Of a DNA stretch of 64,000 nucleotides, positions 8,425 to 17,430 are shown in pieces (within the stretch, counting starts at the first letter, position 1; every line of letters begins with the position of its first letter). The position numbers were made by a program, and so were the translations under genes. This stretch comes from Glaciecola blandensis. Lineage in GTDB: Bacteria > Pseudomonadota > Gammaproteobacteria > Enterobacterales > Alteromonadaceae. Under the pieces are notes generated by a model. It was not told where the DNA came from. It worked only from the letters and a program-made list of their open reading frames with translations, and searched no databases. The stretch is taken from NCBI RefSeq assembly GCF_031846165.1, contig NZ_JAVRIE010000003.1, positions 248,001-312,000 of the forward strand, read 5' to 3'.

Positions 8425-9377
8425 TGGACTTAAGCGCTGGCACTAAATCACAACTGGAAATGTCACGAAACTACCACGATATGGGTAGTGTGAATAAGTT
8501 GCGTGAAGCTGCTCAATCGGGCGACTCCGGTGCGCTTGAGGAGGCGGCAAAACAGTTTGAAGCGATATTTGTTCAAATGATGTTGAAGTCAATGCGAAAG
8601 GCACAAGATGCGCTAGCAGATAAAGACAGCCCATTTAGTTCCGAACAAGTAAAGTTTTATCGTGAAATGCATGACAAGCAATTGGCAACCGATCTGTCTG
8701 CAAACGGGAGTATCGGTCTGGCCGATATCATTATTCAACAAATGAGCCCCGGTGAGGGCGTGATGCCCGCAGGTGCCGTGCGGTCCGATGGCGATCTATC
8801 AATACTGAATAAGCACAATGTTGCCGCAGTACAAAATGCGCAAGACAGAGTGCTTGGCGTAAACAATGAAAACGTATCACCTGCTGCATTCAAACAATCA
8901 GCCTTTGCGTCCCCTGAAGAGTTCGTTAAAGCGCTTTACCCTCATGCGGTTGAAGCCGCAAAAGAGTTGAACTTAGATCCTAAAGCAATGATCGCGCAAG
9001 CTGCCTTAGAAACAGGTTGGGGTAAGAGTCTCATTCACAAAATGGGGGGTGAGAGTAGCCACAACTTGTTTGGTATTAAAGCTGACCGTCGTTGGGAAGG
9101 TGAAAAAGCAAATGTAGACACCTTAGAGTTTGTTAACAACATGCCTGAAAAGCAACAGGCGTCATTCCGTAGTTATGGTTCTTTCGATGATTCAATGCGC
9201 GACTATGTCGACTTTATTAAGTCGAATCCTCGATACGAAAAAGCAGTACAACAAACCGAAACACCACAAGATTATTTTAAAGCATTGCAAGAGGCGGGTT
9301 ATGCCACTGATCCTCAGTATGCTGAAAAAGTCATGTCGGTCTTTAACGGTAATATCTTGGGTGAATTACTACCATGA
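8424..9377 (+). CDS. flgJ: Rod-assembly peptidoglycan hydrolase FlgJ
   Basis: FlgJ is a rod cap and muralytic enzyme that lets the rod cross the cell wall. The 317-residue protein has the rod-binding N-terminal domain ('ALEEAAKQFEAIFVQMMLKSMRKAQDAL…FYREMHDKQLATDLS') and a C-terminal glucosaminidase domain. The latter includes 'MIAQAALETGWGKSLI', with the likely catalytic Glu at about residue 196, and 'SSHNLFGIKADRRWEG'. It is therefore the full two-domain form and not the short FlgJ of some bacteria. It overlaps flgK by four bases (ATGA). Confidence 0.95.
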   Translation: MDLSAGTKSQLEMSRNYHDMGSVNKLREAAQSGDSGALEEAAKQFEAIFVQMMLKSMRKAQDALADKDSPFSSEQVKFYREMHDKQLATDLSANGSIGLADIIIQQMSPGEGVMPAGAVRSDGDLSILNKHNVAAVQNAQDRVLGVNNENVSPAAFKQSAFASPEEFVKALYPHAVEAAKELNLDPKAMIAQAALETGWGKSLIHKMGGESSHNLFGIKADRRWEGEKANVDTLEFVNNMPEKQQASFRSYGSFDDSMRDYVDFIKSNPRYEKAVQQTETPQDYFKALQEAGYATDPQYAEKVMSVFNGNILGELLP

Positions 9378-11515
9378 TCAAAACGGCCGATTTATTCTCA
9401 ATAGCCAAAACCGGTGTTAACGCGAGCAACCGCTTGCTTAACACGACCAGTAACAATATCGCCAATATCAATACCGAAGGCTATGTCCGCGAGCGCACTG
9501 AATTTAAGTCAGAACTCACCGGTGGCGTTGATAGAGGATTCACTGATCGTGTTTTAAATCAATTTGCGGCTAACCAATTGCGCAGGGATATTACTAGTGT
9601 AGGTGAATCACAAGCTTTCTTTGACCGCGCTGAAGGTCTCGACAACGTGTTGGCTAGCGAAGCCAATTCAATTTCAAGCGCGTTAACGCGTTTCTTTGCA
9701 TCAGTGCAAACTGCGGCTGACGATGCGACTAATATTACCTCTCGTGATTCTGTATTGGGCGAAGCTCAAGGCTTAGTTAATCGCATCAATACGCTTGGCG
9801 ACTTTATGACAGTGAAAGAGCGAGAGGTTGAGCAACAAATTGAGGACAGCGTCAATAACGCCAATGCGCTAATCAAACAAATAGGGCAACTCAACGAAGC
9901 AATTCAAGTTGTGGGTAATAGCAGTAGCGTTGATACACCATCTACTTTGATGAACGAGCGTGACTTGGCTATCCGCAAGTTAGCGGAATACATGTCTATA
10001 GAAACACGTACGAGTCCAAATAGTGATTTAGGGATTGTGGTTAACCTTAGTTCAGGTGAGTCATTAGTATTAGCAGATGGCACTTTTAATGTGCTCGCCC
10101 TTGACGGTGAACCTGATTTTACCAGTGCTCAACTGCAACTTTCTACAGGGTTTGAAGCGCCAAAACGCAATACGACTTTGAATGTTGAAGAGCAAAAAAT
10201 GGGCGGCGCTTTGGGTGGTTTGTTTCGCTATAGAGAGCAAATATTAGAGCCTGCACAACGTGATTTGGGCAAGCTATCAATTGCCTTAGCAGATACGTTT
10301 AACAGCACTAACCGCCAAGGTATGGACTTAGATGGTCAACTGGGTGGTGATATTTTTGCTTTGCCAGAGTTCCGAGGTATTAACTATCCTGATAACTCTG
10401 ATTTAAGTTTAGGTATCCAAGGACGTTTCACACCTGGCGCAGGTGGTGATATCACCAAGACGGACTATCGTATTGAAGTATTGACTAGCCCTGCAGGATC
10501 ACCTCCTACTTTTGATGTGCAAGTGAATGCTTTGAATACTGATGGCACTGAACAAACGGACTCAGATGGGAACCCAATCACACAAACGTTGACGGTTACC
10601 GCCGAGTCGGGTACCTACAATGCCATTATGGGCGGCATCGAAATTGAGTTCTCCAGCGGAGCTGGATATGGTGTAGGTGATCAATTCTTATTTCAACCAT
10701 TACGAACCGCTGCGAATGACTTATCCCTGCAGACAACGAGAGGAGAAGACTTAGCATTCGCCAAGCCACTGAGAGTCGATACAAACCAAGCAAACTTGGG
10801 CGATGCTACAATTTTACAAGTCAATATCACAAATTCTTTGGTTGATAATTCCCTGACCAATACTTTAGCTTCTGGTTTCAATGGCACGGGAGGCATACAA
10901 AGTGCGGCAGATAATGGCGCAAGCGTTGGCGCTCCAGCTGTTGTGCGCTTTACATCAGAAAGCGATTTTGAAGTATTAGACAACGCTGTGCCACCGAATG
11001 TGATTGCAACCGTTACTGGCGCTAGTGACCTTAACAACCTATTACAACAAGCCAAAGACAGCGGCACATGGCCTGCTGATTTTGCCGGTTTAGAAGACTA
11101 TCCGGGTTATGACTTTAGTCTTCAAGGCCGCCCAAAAGCGGGTGATAGTTTTGATATTGGTTTTAACACTGATGGCTTTGCTGACAACCGAAATGCCGTA
11201 TCGCTTGCTGGTTTACAACAAGCCGACACTGTTCGTCAAAGCGTTGGAAGTAATGGAAATAAAGCCACATTCAATGAAGCTTACGCAAACATCGTTGGTA
11301 GTATTGGTGCCAAAACTGCCAACGGACAGATCGAATTAGAAGCAGCGAAAGTGTTGCAAACACAATCTTCAGATTGGTTTGAATCGACGTCGGGCGTGAG
11401 CCTTGATGAAGAGGCGGCAAATTTGATCCAGTTTCAACAATCATATGCAGCCGCCGCGAGAATCTTAAGCACCGCTCAAGATCTTTTTGACACCATTTTA
11501 GCAGCAGCTAGGTAG
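9374..11515 (+). CDS. flgK: Hook-associated protein 1 FlgK
   Basis: FlgK is the first hook-filament junction protein. The 713-residue product begins 'IKTADLFSIAKTGVNASNRLLNTTSNNIANINTEGYVRERTEF' and ends with a coiled axial helix 'GVSLDEEAANLIQFQQSYAAAARILSTAQDLFDTILAAAR', both diagnostic. The long central part (about 340-600) is variable and longer than in the roughly 550-residue enteric proteins, which is common in marine gammaproteobacteria. It is coupled to flgJ by a four-base overlap and followed 5 bp later by flgL. Confidence 0.95.
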   Translation: MIKTADLFSIAKTGVNASNRLLNTTSNNIANINTEGYVRERTEFKSELTGGVDRGFTDRVLNQFAANQLRRDITSVGESQAFFDRAEGLDNVLASEANSISSALTRFFASVQTAADDATNITSRDSVLGEAQGLVNRINTLGDFMTVKEREVEQQIEDSVNNANALIKQIGQLNEAIQVVGNSSSVDTPSTLMNERDLAIRKLAEYMSIETRTSPNSDLGIVVNLSSGESLVLADGTFNVLALDGEPDFTSAQLQLSTGFEAPKRNTTLNVEEQKMGGALGGLFRYREQILEPAQRDLGKLSIALADTFNSTNRQGMDLDGQLGGDIFALPEFRGINYPDNSDLSLGIQGRFTPGAGGDITKTDYRIEVLTSPAGSPPTFDVQVNALNTDGTEQTDSDGNPITQTLTVTAESGTYNAIMGGIEIEFSSGAGYGVGDQFLFQPLRTAANDLSLQTTRGEDLAFAKPLRVDTNQANLGDATILQVNITNSLVDNSLTNTLASGFNGTGGIQSAADNGASVGAPAVVRFTSESDFEVLDNAVPPNVIATVTGASDLNNLLQQAKDSGTWPADFAGLEDYPGYDFSLQGRPKAGDSFDIGFNTDGFADNRNAVSLAGLQQADTVRQSVGSNGNKATFNEAYANIVGSIGAKTANGQIELEAAKVLQTQSSDWFESTSGVSLDEEAANLIQFQQSYAAAARILSTAQDLFDTILAAAR

Positions 11516-11520
11516 TAATT

Positions 11521-12750
11521 ATGCGCGTAACAACAAACCTTATTTATAATCAAAACTTGCGAAATATTGATGCGAACCAAGGCAACCTTGTGGATATTCA
11601 ACAACAACTTGCTAGCGGCAAAAAGTTGCTGCGTCCAAGTGATGATCCGGTGGGTGCTGCACAAGTCATTCGTTTAACCGAAGAGTTAGACAAAATTACG
11701 CAATACAATCGCAATAATGACCTCACAACGAATGCCTTGGAATTGCAGGAAACTGCTTTGCGAAGCATCAATGATGTCGTGAATAGAGCAAGAGTGCTTA
11801 CTGTGCAGTCAGGTAACGGTATTTTGGCATCAGAAGACAGGAAGGCTATTGGCGCAGAGATTGAACAAATTCGCAATCAAGTCTTGGATTTAATGAATAC
11901 CCGAAATGCCAGTGGTGAATATATTTTTGCTGGGTACCAGTCGTCTTCGCAAGCGTTTGAATTCAATCCAAGCGCAAGCGGCAACAAAGTATCATTCAAA
12001 GGTGATGATGGTGAGAATCAGATTCAAATCTCTGACAGTGTGAAGATCCAAAGCACCTCCTCAGGCAAGAGTATTTTTCAGGAAGTGTTTGCTCGTTTGA
12101 ATTTCGATATTACTGCAACAAGTGGTGTGAACGTTGAAACAGCCAGAGTAGACGAACAAGGAACGTTTGATAAGTTTCATAAAGCGAACTTCGATCCCGT
12201 TAATCCTCTAAATAACCAGTATCGTATTGAAGTATCGGCCGCTGGCGATCAGGTTAATGTAACGAATATTGGCACGGGCGATATTATATCAACACAGAGT
12301 TTTGTATCCGGGGAGACGATACGTTTCGAAGGACTTGAAATTAATTTTGACGGCGGCGCTGGTGACTCTATGGAAATTAGCTTAAATCGTCCAGAGAAAA
12401 AGAACTTAGCAGAAACCTTGAACGATATGTTTATTGCACTGACTTCTGACGATATCTCTGAAACAGACTTTGTGAATGCCATTGATAATACGCTAGTGGG
12501 CTTGGATAATGGCCTTGAAAAAATGTCCCTAGAAAGCTCTTCTATAGGGGCCAGGTTAAACATTGCACAAGCGATCAAAGAATCCAATTTAGATAGCGAA
12601 ATAGCCTTGGCGTCGGCACGTTCGAGCATAGAAGATGTTGACTACGCGAAAGCGTCAACTGAGTTTGCTAAACAAGAAACGGCCTTGGAGGCAGCGTTCC
12701 AGTCTTTCCCAAGAGTGAGCAACTTAAGTTTATTCAACTATATAAATTAA
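11521..12750 (+). CDS. flgL: Hook-associated protein 3 FlgL
   Basis: FlgL is the second hook-filament junction protein, a flagellin homologue. The 409-residue protein has the flagellin-like N-terminus 'LRNIDANQGNLVDIQQQLASGKKLLRPSDDPVGAAQVIRLTEELD'. The terminal helix includes 'LDSEIALASARSSIEDVDYAKASTEFAKQETALEAAFQSFPRVSNLSLFNYIN'. It is the last gene of the flgF-L run. The next genes are on the opposite strand, with no clear terminator between them. Confidence 0.95.
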   Translation: MRVTTNLIYNQNLRNIDANQGNLVDIQQQLASGKKLLRPSDDPVGAAQVIRLTEELDKITQYNRNNDLTTNALELQETALRSINDVVNRARVLTVQSGNGILASEDRKAIGAEIEQIRNQVLDLMNTRNASGEYIFAGYQSSSQAFEFNPSASGNKVSFKGDDGENQIQISDSVKIQSTSSGKSIFQEVFARLNFDITATSGVNVETARVDEQGTFDKFHKANFDPVNPLNNQYRIEVSAAGDQVNVTNIGTGDIISTQSFVSGETIRFEGLEINFDGGAGDSMEISLNRPEKKNLAETLNDMFIALTSDDISETDFVNAIDNTLVGLDNGLEKMSLESSSIGARLNIAQAIKESNLDSEIALASARSSIEDVDYAKASTEFAKQETALEAAFQSFPRVSNLSLFNYIN

Positions 12751-12775
12751 CTTAGCAAAACTCATACAGCAAAGA

Positions 12776-13696
12776 TCAGCAGGCCTTACTATACTGGTGT
12801 TGTTCAATGAAAGCGGTAAACGCATCTAAGACGAGGTTCGGTGCTTCCAATTGCGGATAGTGACCAACATCTAATGCGGTAGTTTGTGGATTTGGCATCA
12901 ACTCTTGATATTGCTCAAGCATGTGCAGTCCAGAAATCGGATCCTGAACACCGTTAATAAAATGCAAAGGAACTCGCGTTTGCTGCATTGCTTGCACCCA
13001 TCGTGTGCGATGCTGACTGCGTTCGTCGATATAGGACAATAAGTCGTGCAATACTTGCGTTCCTTTTTTATATTCTAGTAATTCCCACAACACTTCTATT
13101 TCATAATTTGATGGGGGTGTTTTATCCCCAAAAATTTTTAAAAAGCTTTTCATTAAACTATCTTTAGACATGAAGCGACAGATCAAAGGACCTAGCGAGC
13201 TTTTCAATAGTTTTTGCATGAAAAGAGGCCGATGACTCTCTGCAAATAAACCACCATTGAGAAAGCACATGCTATGAATACTTGGGCGAAAGTTAGGATC
13301 TTCTTGTCTTTCAAACGCTCGTGTTAAGATCTCTTGGACCACAGAATTACCATAATCGTGGGCTAAAATATGGCAGTCACTTACTTGATGGTGTGCCAGC
13401 ACAGAGAATGCGATATTAGCTTGTTCTTGTAAGCTATATTGATGAGGAAGTGGCTTATCAGACAGACCAAAACCCAACATATCGAATGCGAGTAGGTGAT
13501 AACGATCAGCAAGCTTTAGCCATAGGTGGTGCCAATCCCAAGATGCACTAGGAAAGCCATGAATGAACACAATTGTTTCTTTGTGTTGGTTTTCGTCTAA
13601 GGCTGTCGGTATAGATTGCCAACAAGCAATATTGTGATTATCTACTCGGATAAATTGCGCTTGTTCCCGATATTCTTCAATACTGCTAGTAGGCAT
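12776..13696 (-). CDS. Alpha/beta hydrolase of the MEST/epoxide-hydrolase type
   Basis: This 306-residue alpha/beta-hydrolase fold protein has the oxyanion region 'HGFPSASWDWHHLW'. The nucleophile elbow 'LAHDYGNSVVQEIL' has Asp where serine hydrolases have Ser, as in haloalkane dehalogenases and epoxide hydrolases. A C-terminal His is in 'DVGHYPQLEAPNL'. The blocks 'FLNGGLFAESHRPLFMQKLLKS' and 'RTRWVQAMQQTRVPLHFINGVQDP' resemble the mesoderm-specific-transcript (MEST) subfamily, whose substrate is unsettled. No signal peptide was seen. It is followed by the class II aldolase-like gene upstream on the same strand (50 bp gap) and may be co-transcribed with it. A flagellar role is not evident. 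Confidence 0.8.
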   Translation of the reverse strand: MPTSSIEEYREQAQFIRVDNHNIACWQSIPTALDENQHKETIVFIHGFPSASWDWHHLWLKLADRYHLLAFDMLGFGLSDKPLPHQYSLQEQANIAFSVLAHHQVSDCHILAHDYGNSVVQEILTRAFERQEDPNFRPSIHSMCFLNGGLFAESHRPLFMQKLLKSSLGPLICRFMSKDSLMKSFLKIFGDKTPPSNYEIEVLWELLEYKKGTQVLHDLLSYIDERSQHRTRWVQAMQQTRVPLHFINGVQDPISGLHMLEQYQELMPNPQTTALDVGHYPQLEAPNLVLDAFTAFIEQHQYSKAC

Positions 13697-13746
13697 TTTG
13701 TTCCCTTAATTATTTAGTTATCTTGCTGGTTACTATAGGCAAAATC

Positions 13747-14544
13747 TTATTCATCGTAGCCAGGGTTAACACGATTAAGCTTTCTTAGTATGCCAGGCCA
13801 AGCTAATGAGCCTCCGGCCGAACGGGTTACTTCTGCTGCTTGCTTTTGAATACCTGCCAAAATTGGGTCTGGAATTTTTATCATTTCTTGCCCAGTCGCC
13901 TGCGCCTGAAGTTGAATTTCACAAGACCGTTGTAATAAAAACATAAAGGTAAATGCATCGGCAATACTTTGCCCGCACGTTAACAAACCATGATTTCGTA
14001 AAATCATAAAATTGGTATTGCCTAAGTCTGCGACTAGGCGTGCTTTTTCCTCAGGATTTAGCGCAACGCCCTCATATTCGTGATAGGACAGGGACGATAA
14101 AGCAAAAAGAGATTGTTGACTGTAAGCTTGTAAGCCGTCTTTTAAAGTTGATACAGCAATGCCTTCCGTTGTATGCAAGTGCATGACGCACTGTGCATCT
14201 TCTCGATTCTCGTGCACCGCGCTATGAATAATAAAACCAGCGGGATTAATATCGAAATCACTTTCCATCACTTTATTACCATGGATATCGACTTTGACCA
14301 AACTTGACGCAGTGACTTCGTCGAACATCATTCCGTATGGATTGATCAAAAAGTGATGTTCAGGTCCTGGAACGCGAGCTGAAATATGTGTAAAGACTAA
14401 ATCATCCCAGCCATAGTGGGCAACAATTCGATAAGCAGCAGCGAGATCAACACGCGTCTGCCATTCAGCTTCGCTTACTTTGTCTTTTACTGAGGGGATT
14501 CCAGCTGATAAATCAAGTGGTGGCATAGTCACTCCGTTGGGCAT
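13747..14544 (-). CDS. Class II aldolase/adducin family protein
   Basis: The 265-residue protein belongs to the class II aldolase / adducin-head family, metal-dependent sugar-phosphate aldolases and epimerases. 'YGWDDLVFTHISARVPGPEHHFLINPYGMMFDEVTASSLVKVD' forms the phosphate-binding part. The His pair in 'VMHLHTTEG' and the later His in 'LRNHGLLTCG' are likely metal ligands. The fuculose/ribulose-phosphate enzymes in the family are usually shorter (about 215-230), and this longer form resembles members annotated only at family level. The substrate cannot be told from sequence. The start used is ATG 14544; an internal ATG (MPPLDL) 18 bases downstream is possible. Confidence 0.82.
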   Translation of the reverse strand: MPNGVTMPPLDLSAGIPSVKDKVSEAEWQTRVDLAAAYRIVAHYGWDDLVFTHISARVPGPEHHFLINPYGMMFDEVTASSLVKVDIHGNKVMESDFDINPAGFIIHSAVHENREDAQCVMHLHTTEGIAVSTLKDGLQAYSQQSLFALSSLSYHEYEGVALNPEEKARLVADLGNTNFMILRNHGLLTCGQSIADAFTFMFLLQRSCEIQLQAQATGQEMIKIPDPILAGIQKQAAEVTRSAGGSLAWPGILRKLNRVNPGYDE

Positions 14545-14648
14545 AATGTTAATAATAGGTTAACGCTAGATTAGCGTAGTTATACACGCTACACTGTCGC
14601 CAATTTGACAATTCGGTGTTTTTCTTATGGTTATTAAGAAACACGTAA

Positions 14649-15350
14649 ATGAGACAAGGTCTGCCCATGAATTGTGAGCAATACAAACCTTTACTGATGA
14701 AGAACCCATGGTTTGCGATGTTGCCAGCCTCCACCATCAAGCAACTTCTTGATCTGTGTAAATTAAAACACATTGCAAGAGGGGAACAACTGCTAGCTAA
14801 AGATGCAGAGGCTGATGGCATGTATTGTGTGCTTGAGGGCAAAATTAAAATCAGCAACGTGAATCGTGAAGGTAAAGAGATGGTGCTCACCTGGCTTACT
14901 GCCGGAACATGGTTTGGTGAAATCTCTATGTTTGATGGCTTGCCTCGAACACATGACTCATTTGCTGAGTCGGATTCTCAGTTACTCATGATCCCAAGCC
15001 AATCTTTTCATCGTTTGTTGCTTGCACATCCTGAGCTTTACCCCCACTTTATGAAACAGTTATGTGAGCGCATTCGAACGGTATTTGCGATCTTAGACGA
15101 AACCAGTGGCTTGTCTTTAAGAAGTCAATTAATGAAGCGTTTAGTGATGCTTTCTAATGGGTGGAACGCAGCTAGTCAGCAGGATGAAATACAGGTTTCG
15201 CAAGAGTCCTTAGCTCGTTTACTGAATACATCGAGACAAACAATCAATAAATTATTACAAGCCTTGCAGCGCGAAAAACTGATTGAAGTGAAGTACGGTA
15301 AGATAAAACTATTAGAGCCAGAAGCTCTGCGTTCACAAAGTGACTTGTAA
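14649..15350 (+). CDS. CRP/FNR-family transcriptional regulator
   Basis: The protein (233 residues; an alternative ATG at 14667 gives 227) has an N-terminal cyclic-nucleotide-binding-like beta roll ('LKHIARGEQLLAKDAEADGMYCVLEGKIKISNVNREGKEMVLTWLTAGTWFGEISMFDG'). A dimerisation helix and a C-terminal winged helix follow, with 'VSQESLARLLNTSRQTINKLLQALQREKLIEVKYGKIKLLE'. It lacks the N-terminal cysteine cluster of FNR, so it is CRP-like with an unknown ligand. It is divergent from the aldolase-like gene with about 100 bp between starts, so it may control that gene and the hydrolase. This is inference from position only. Confidence 0.82.
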   Translation: MRQGLPMNCEQYKPLLMKNPWFAMLPASTIKQLLDLCKLKHIARGEQLLAKDAEADGMYCVLEGKIKISNVNREGKEMVLTWLTAGTWFGEISMFDGLPRTHDSFAESDSQLLMIPSQSFHRLLLAHPELYPHFMKQLCERIRTVFAILDETSGLSLRSQLMKRLVMLSNGWNAASQQDEIQVSQESLARLLNTSRQTINKLLQALQREKLIEVKYGKIKLLEPEALRSQSDL

Positions 15351-15385
15351 GCACATGATCGCTAGCACCTTACAATTTTTACACC

Positions 15386-16630
15386 TTAAAACCTAAACTC
15401 ACCAATCAACAGAGCCTGACGTTCAATTTGTTGTTGCAATAGTGCTAATTGGGCACGATTAGCAGCCCGGTTTTTATTGAAATGAAATTCAATGCCAGCG
15501 GTGAATGAATCAGAGAACTGCTGTTTGGCGGTGAAGGTAAATGCGTAACCATGGCTATTATTGTTGTCTTCGGGGATATCATCTCGTTCATTTACATCGA
15601 AAATATCTAAACGACCAGTGACCTTCGTATTCTGCCCAATTTTTTTCGTGACTTGAGCAAAGCCTGCTAAATAATTTACATGCACAAAATTGTCACCCAT
15701 CAAAGTACTACCGCCGAGCAATTGGGCTTTTATGCTCATTGATTTATTGAGCTGATGTTGTAGAGCTAGGGAGTGAAATTTGGTTCTCCACGCGTATAGG
15801 CGCAAGCTGTTGACGACATTAGGGTCGGCAAAGTTATCGTAATAGTAGTATTTGAACTGTGTTTGGCGAAGGTAGCTAATGTGAACACCAAGGTATGCAC
15901 CCACTCTGGAATCTAATTCGCTGAATGCTTCAACCCATGCTGGATGATTGATTACCTCTGCACTTATAACGGACGGATAGGGTGCAAATTCAAGCCTTTC
16001 ATCAAATAAACTTTGGCGGTCATGAGTGGCAAAACCTCGCCAAGCAATCACACTACCCAGCGGATCATTTCCCTTATAAGCGCCGAGTTTGGCATCCCAA
16101 CTCCATGGACTTGATTGTCTTCGACCACTTTTAAATAGCGATGCTTCAATGCCAAAAATCCGTAACTCCTCTCCGAACCAAGAGTTGATAGCAGATTGTG
16201 TGTAAGTATCAGGTGATAGCCAAGCAATATCGGTGTTTTCAACTGACAACTCAGGATAAAACATACCCAGTCGAATTCGGTATTTCAGGTCTGAGCGGCG
16301 AATTGGCTGATATTTTACAAATGCCTGTGATGGGCCTAGTTTTTGATCACCGTCGGAGTAGGAATTTAATATCACGGTGCTTGTAAAACCTGCGCTGAAG
16401 TCAGACTCAATTTGTACGACACCTTGGTTCCATTTTAGTCCACTGGTATCGTAACGAGTGATACCAGTGCCACTATTGAGAAAACTGCTTTGAGTATTAC
16501 TGTAGACAATGCCAGTTTGTATCAATCCTGAAACTTGGTGATGAACCTCTGCGGTCACGATGGAAGGGCTTGATGCCAAAAAAAACAGCAAAAAAGCGCT
16601 GATGACTCTTTTGGGGAGATTGATAGACAC
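15386..16630 (-). CDS. Predicted outer-membrane beta-barrel (porin-like) protein
   Basis: The 414-residue product has a Sec signal peptide (VISAFLLFFLASSPSIVTA-EV). The rest is rich in alternating aromatic/polar strands such as 'SGLIQTGIVYSN', 'KYRIRLGMFYPE' and 'SFTAGIEFHFNKNRAANRAQLALLQQQIERQALLIGEFRF', and ends in Phe, as outer-membrane barrels usually do. I could not assign a substrate. Its start is only four bases from the stop of the cupredoxin-like gene upstream on the same strand, so the two are probably one operon and may act together in the envelope. Confidence 0.65.
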   Translation of the reverse strand: MSINLPKRVISAFLLFFLASSPSIVTAEVHHQVSGLIQTGIVYSNTQSSFLNSGTGITRYDTSGLKWNQGVVQIESDFSAGFTSTVILNSYSDGDQKLGPSQAFVKYQPIRRSDLKYRIRLGMFYPELSVENTDIAWLSPDTYTQSAINSWFGEELRIFGIEASLFKSGRRQSSPWSWDAKLGAYKGNDPLGSVIAWRGFATHDRQSLFDERLEFAPYPSVISAEVINHPAWVEAFSELDSRVGAYLGVHISYLRQTQFKYYYYDNFADPNVVNSLRLYAWRTKFHSLALQHQLNKSMSIKAQLLGGSTLMGDNFVHVNYLAGFAQVTKKIGQNTKVTGRLDIFDVNERDDIPEDNNNSHGYAFTFTAKQQFSDSFTAGIEFHFNKNRAANRAQLALLQQQIERQALLIGEFRF

Positions 16631-16634
16631 TCAG

Positions 16635-17288
16635 TTAGTAACCATCAATACTGAGGTCTTCATAACCTTCAACATCTTCGCGCATTGCGTTTGTTAATTC
16701 AAAACGCATTTTATTACCAGTGAATTTCTGTTCAATACGTCTCTCATTTTCCTGCATACGAGGGTGCCAAATAGTGATACTTTTTACGTGTTTGTTTTCG
16801 AGTGTGTATTGAAGTTGCGCGATACCTTTTTCATTCGTTTTGGCGAAGTAGGAAGTATCTGCGATATAAATATAGCCTAACATCCAGTCGTGAATATTGC
16901 AGCCAAGGTCAACCACTCCGGCGTTTTCAAAAACAATCGGTGGTGCCTGTTTACCTGCATATAGGCCCTGCTCAAATGATTTGGCTTCGGAAAACGAATA
17001 CACATGATGCTTTATATTATCTGAATTGGGAAAGCTAACAGAAGTGCCCTTTTCGACAGTTAATATATGAGGGCTAAACTGTTCCTCAATTTGATCCATG
17101 ATTGCCGTTGGGGTGCTTAAATTGCTAGGACGTTTTTGTTTTGCGGATTCATTCAGGTGCCACTCTACCACGACATTTCTGACGGGCTTTCCTTGATGAT
17201 CAATGACGGTCACTTCTAAAGCATTGCTGTCGAAGCATAAGGAACTGAGTAACAGTAAAATAAGATAAGTCGTTTTTTTGTTGAACAT
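16635..17288 (-). CDS. Exported cupredoxin-like / methylamine-utilization-type protein
   Basis: From ATG 17288 the product is 217 residues with a signal peptide (TTYLILLLLSSLCFDSNA). The mature part starts with a beta-sandwich 'VTVIDHQGKPVRNVVVEWHL'. It then has a plastocyanin-like region with His in 'SDNIKHHVYSFS' and Cys-Asn-Ile-His in 'DLGCNIHDWMLGYIYIADTSYFAKT', a potential copper site. Similar proteins are often annotated as methylamine utilization proteins, but no other amine-oxidation genes are here. An upstream TTG in the same frame at 17321 would destroy the signal and is less likely. It is paired with the porin-like gene downstream. Confidence 0.65.
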   Translation of the reverse strand: MFNKKTTYLILLLLSSLCFDSNALEVTVIDHQGKPVRNVVVEWHLNESAKQKRPSNLSTPTAIMDQIEEQFSPHILTVEKGTSVSFPNSDNIKHHVYSFSEAKSFEQGLYAGKQAPPIVFENAGVVDLGCNIHDWMLGYIYIADTSYFAKTNEKGIAQLQYTLENKHVKSITIWHPRMQENERRIEQKFTGNKMRFELTNAMREDVEGYEDLSIDGY

Positions 17289-17430
17289 GTATTTCGCGCG
17301 TCCTGTAAAATCAGAGGTCAAGGTTCAAATATCGGAAGACCTTAATACACCGAGTTAGATAGACCTAGGAAAAAGTACAAATCTATTCAACAAATCGATG
17401 ATTTTGAGAATTATAATTCATTTGTATCAT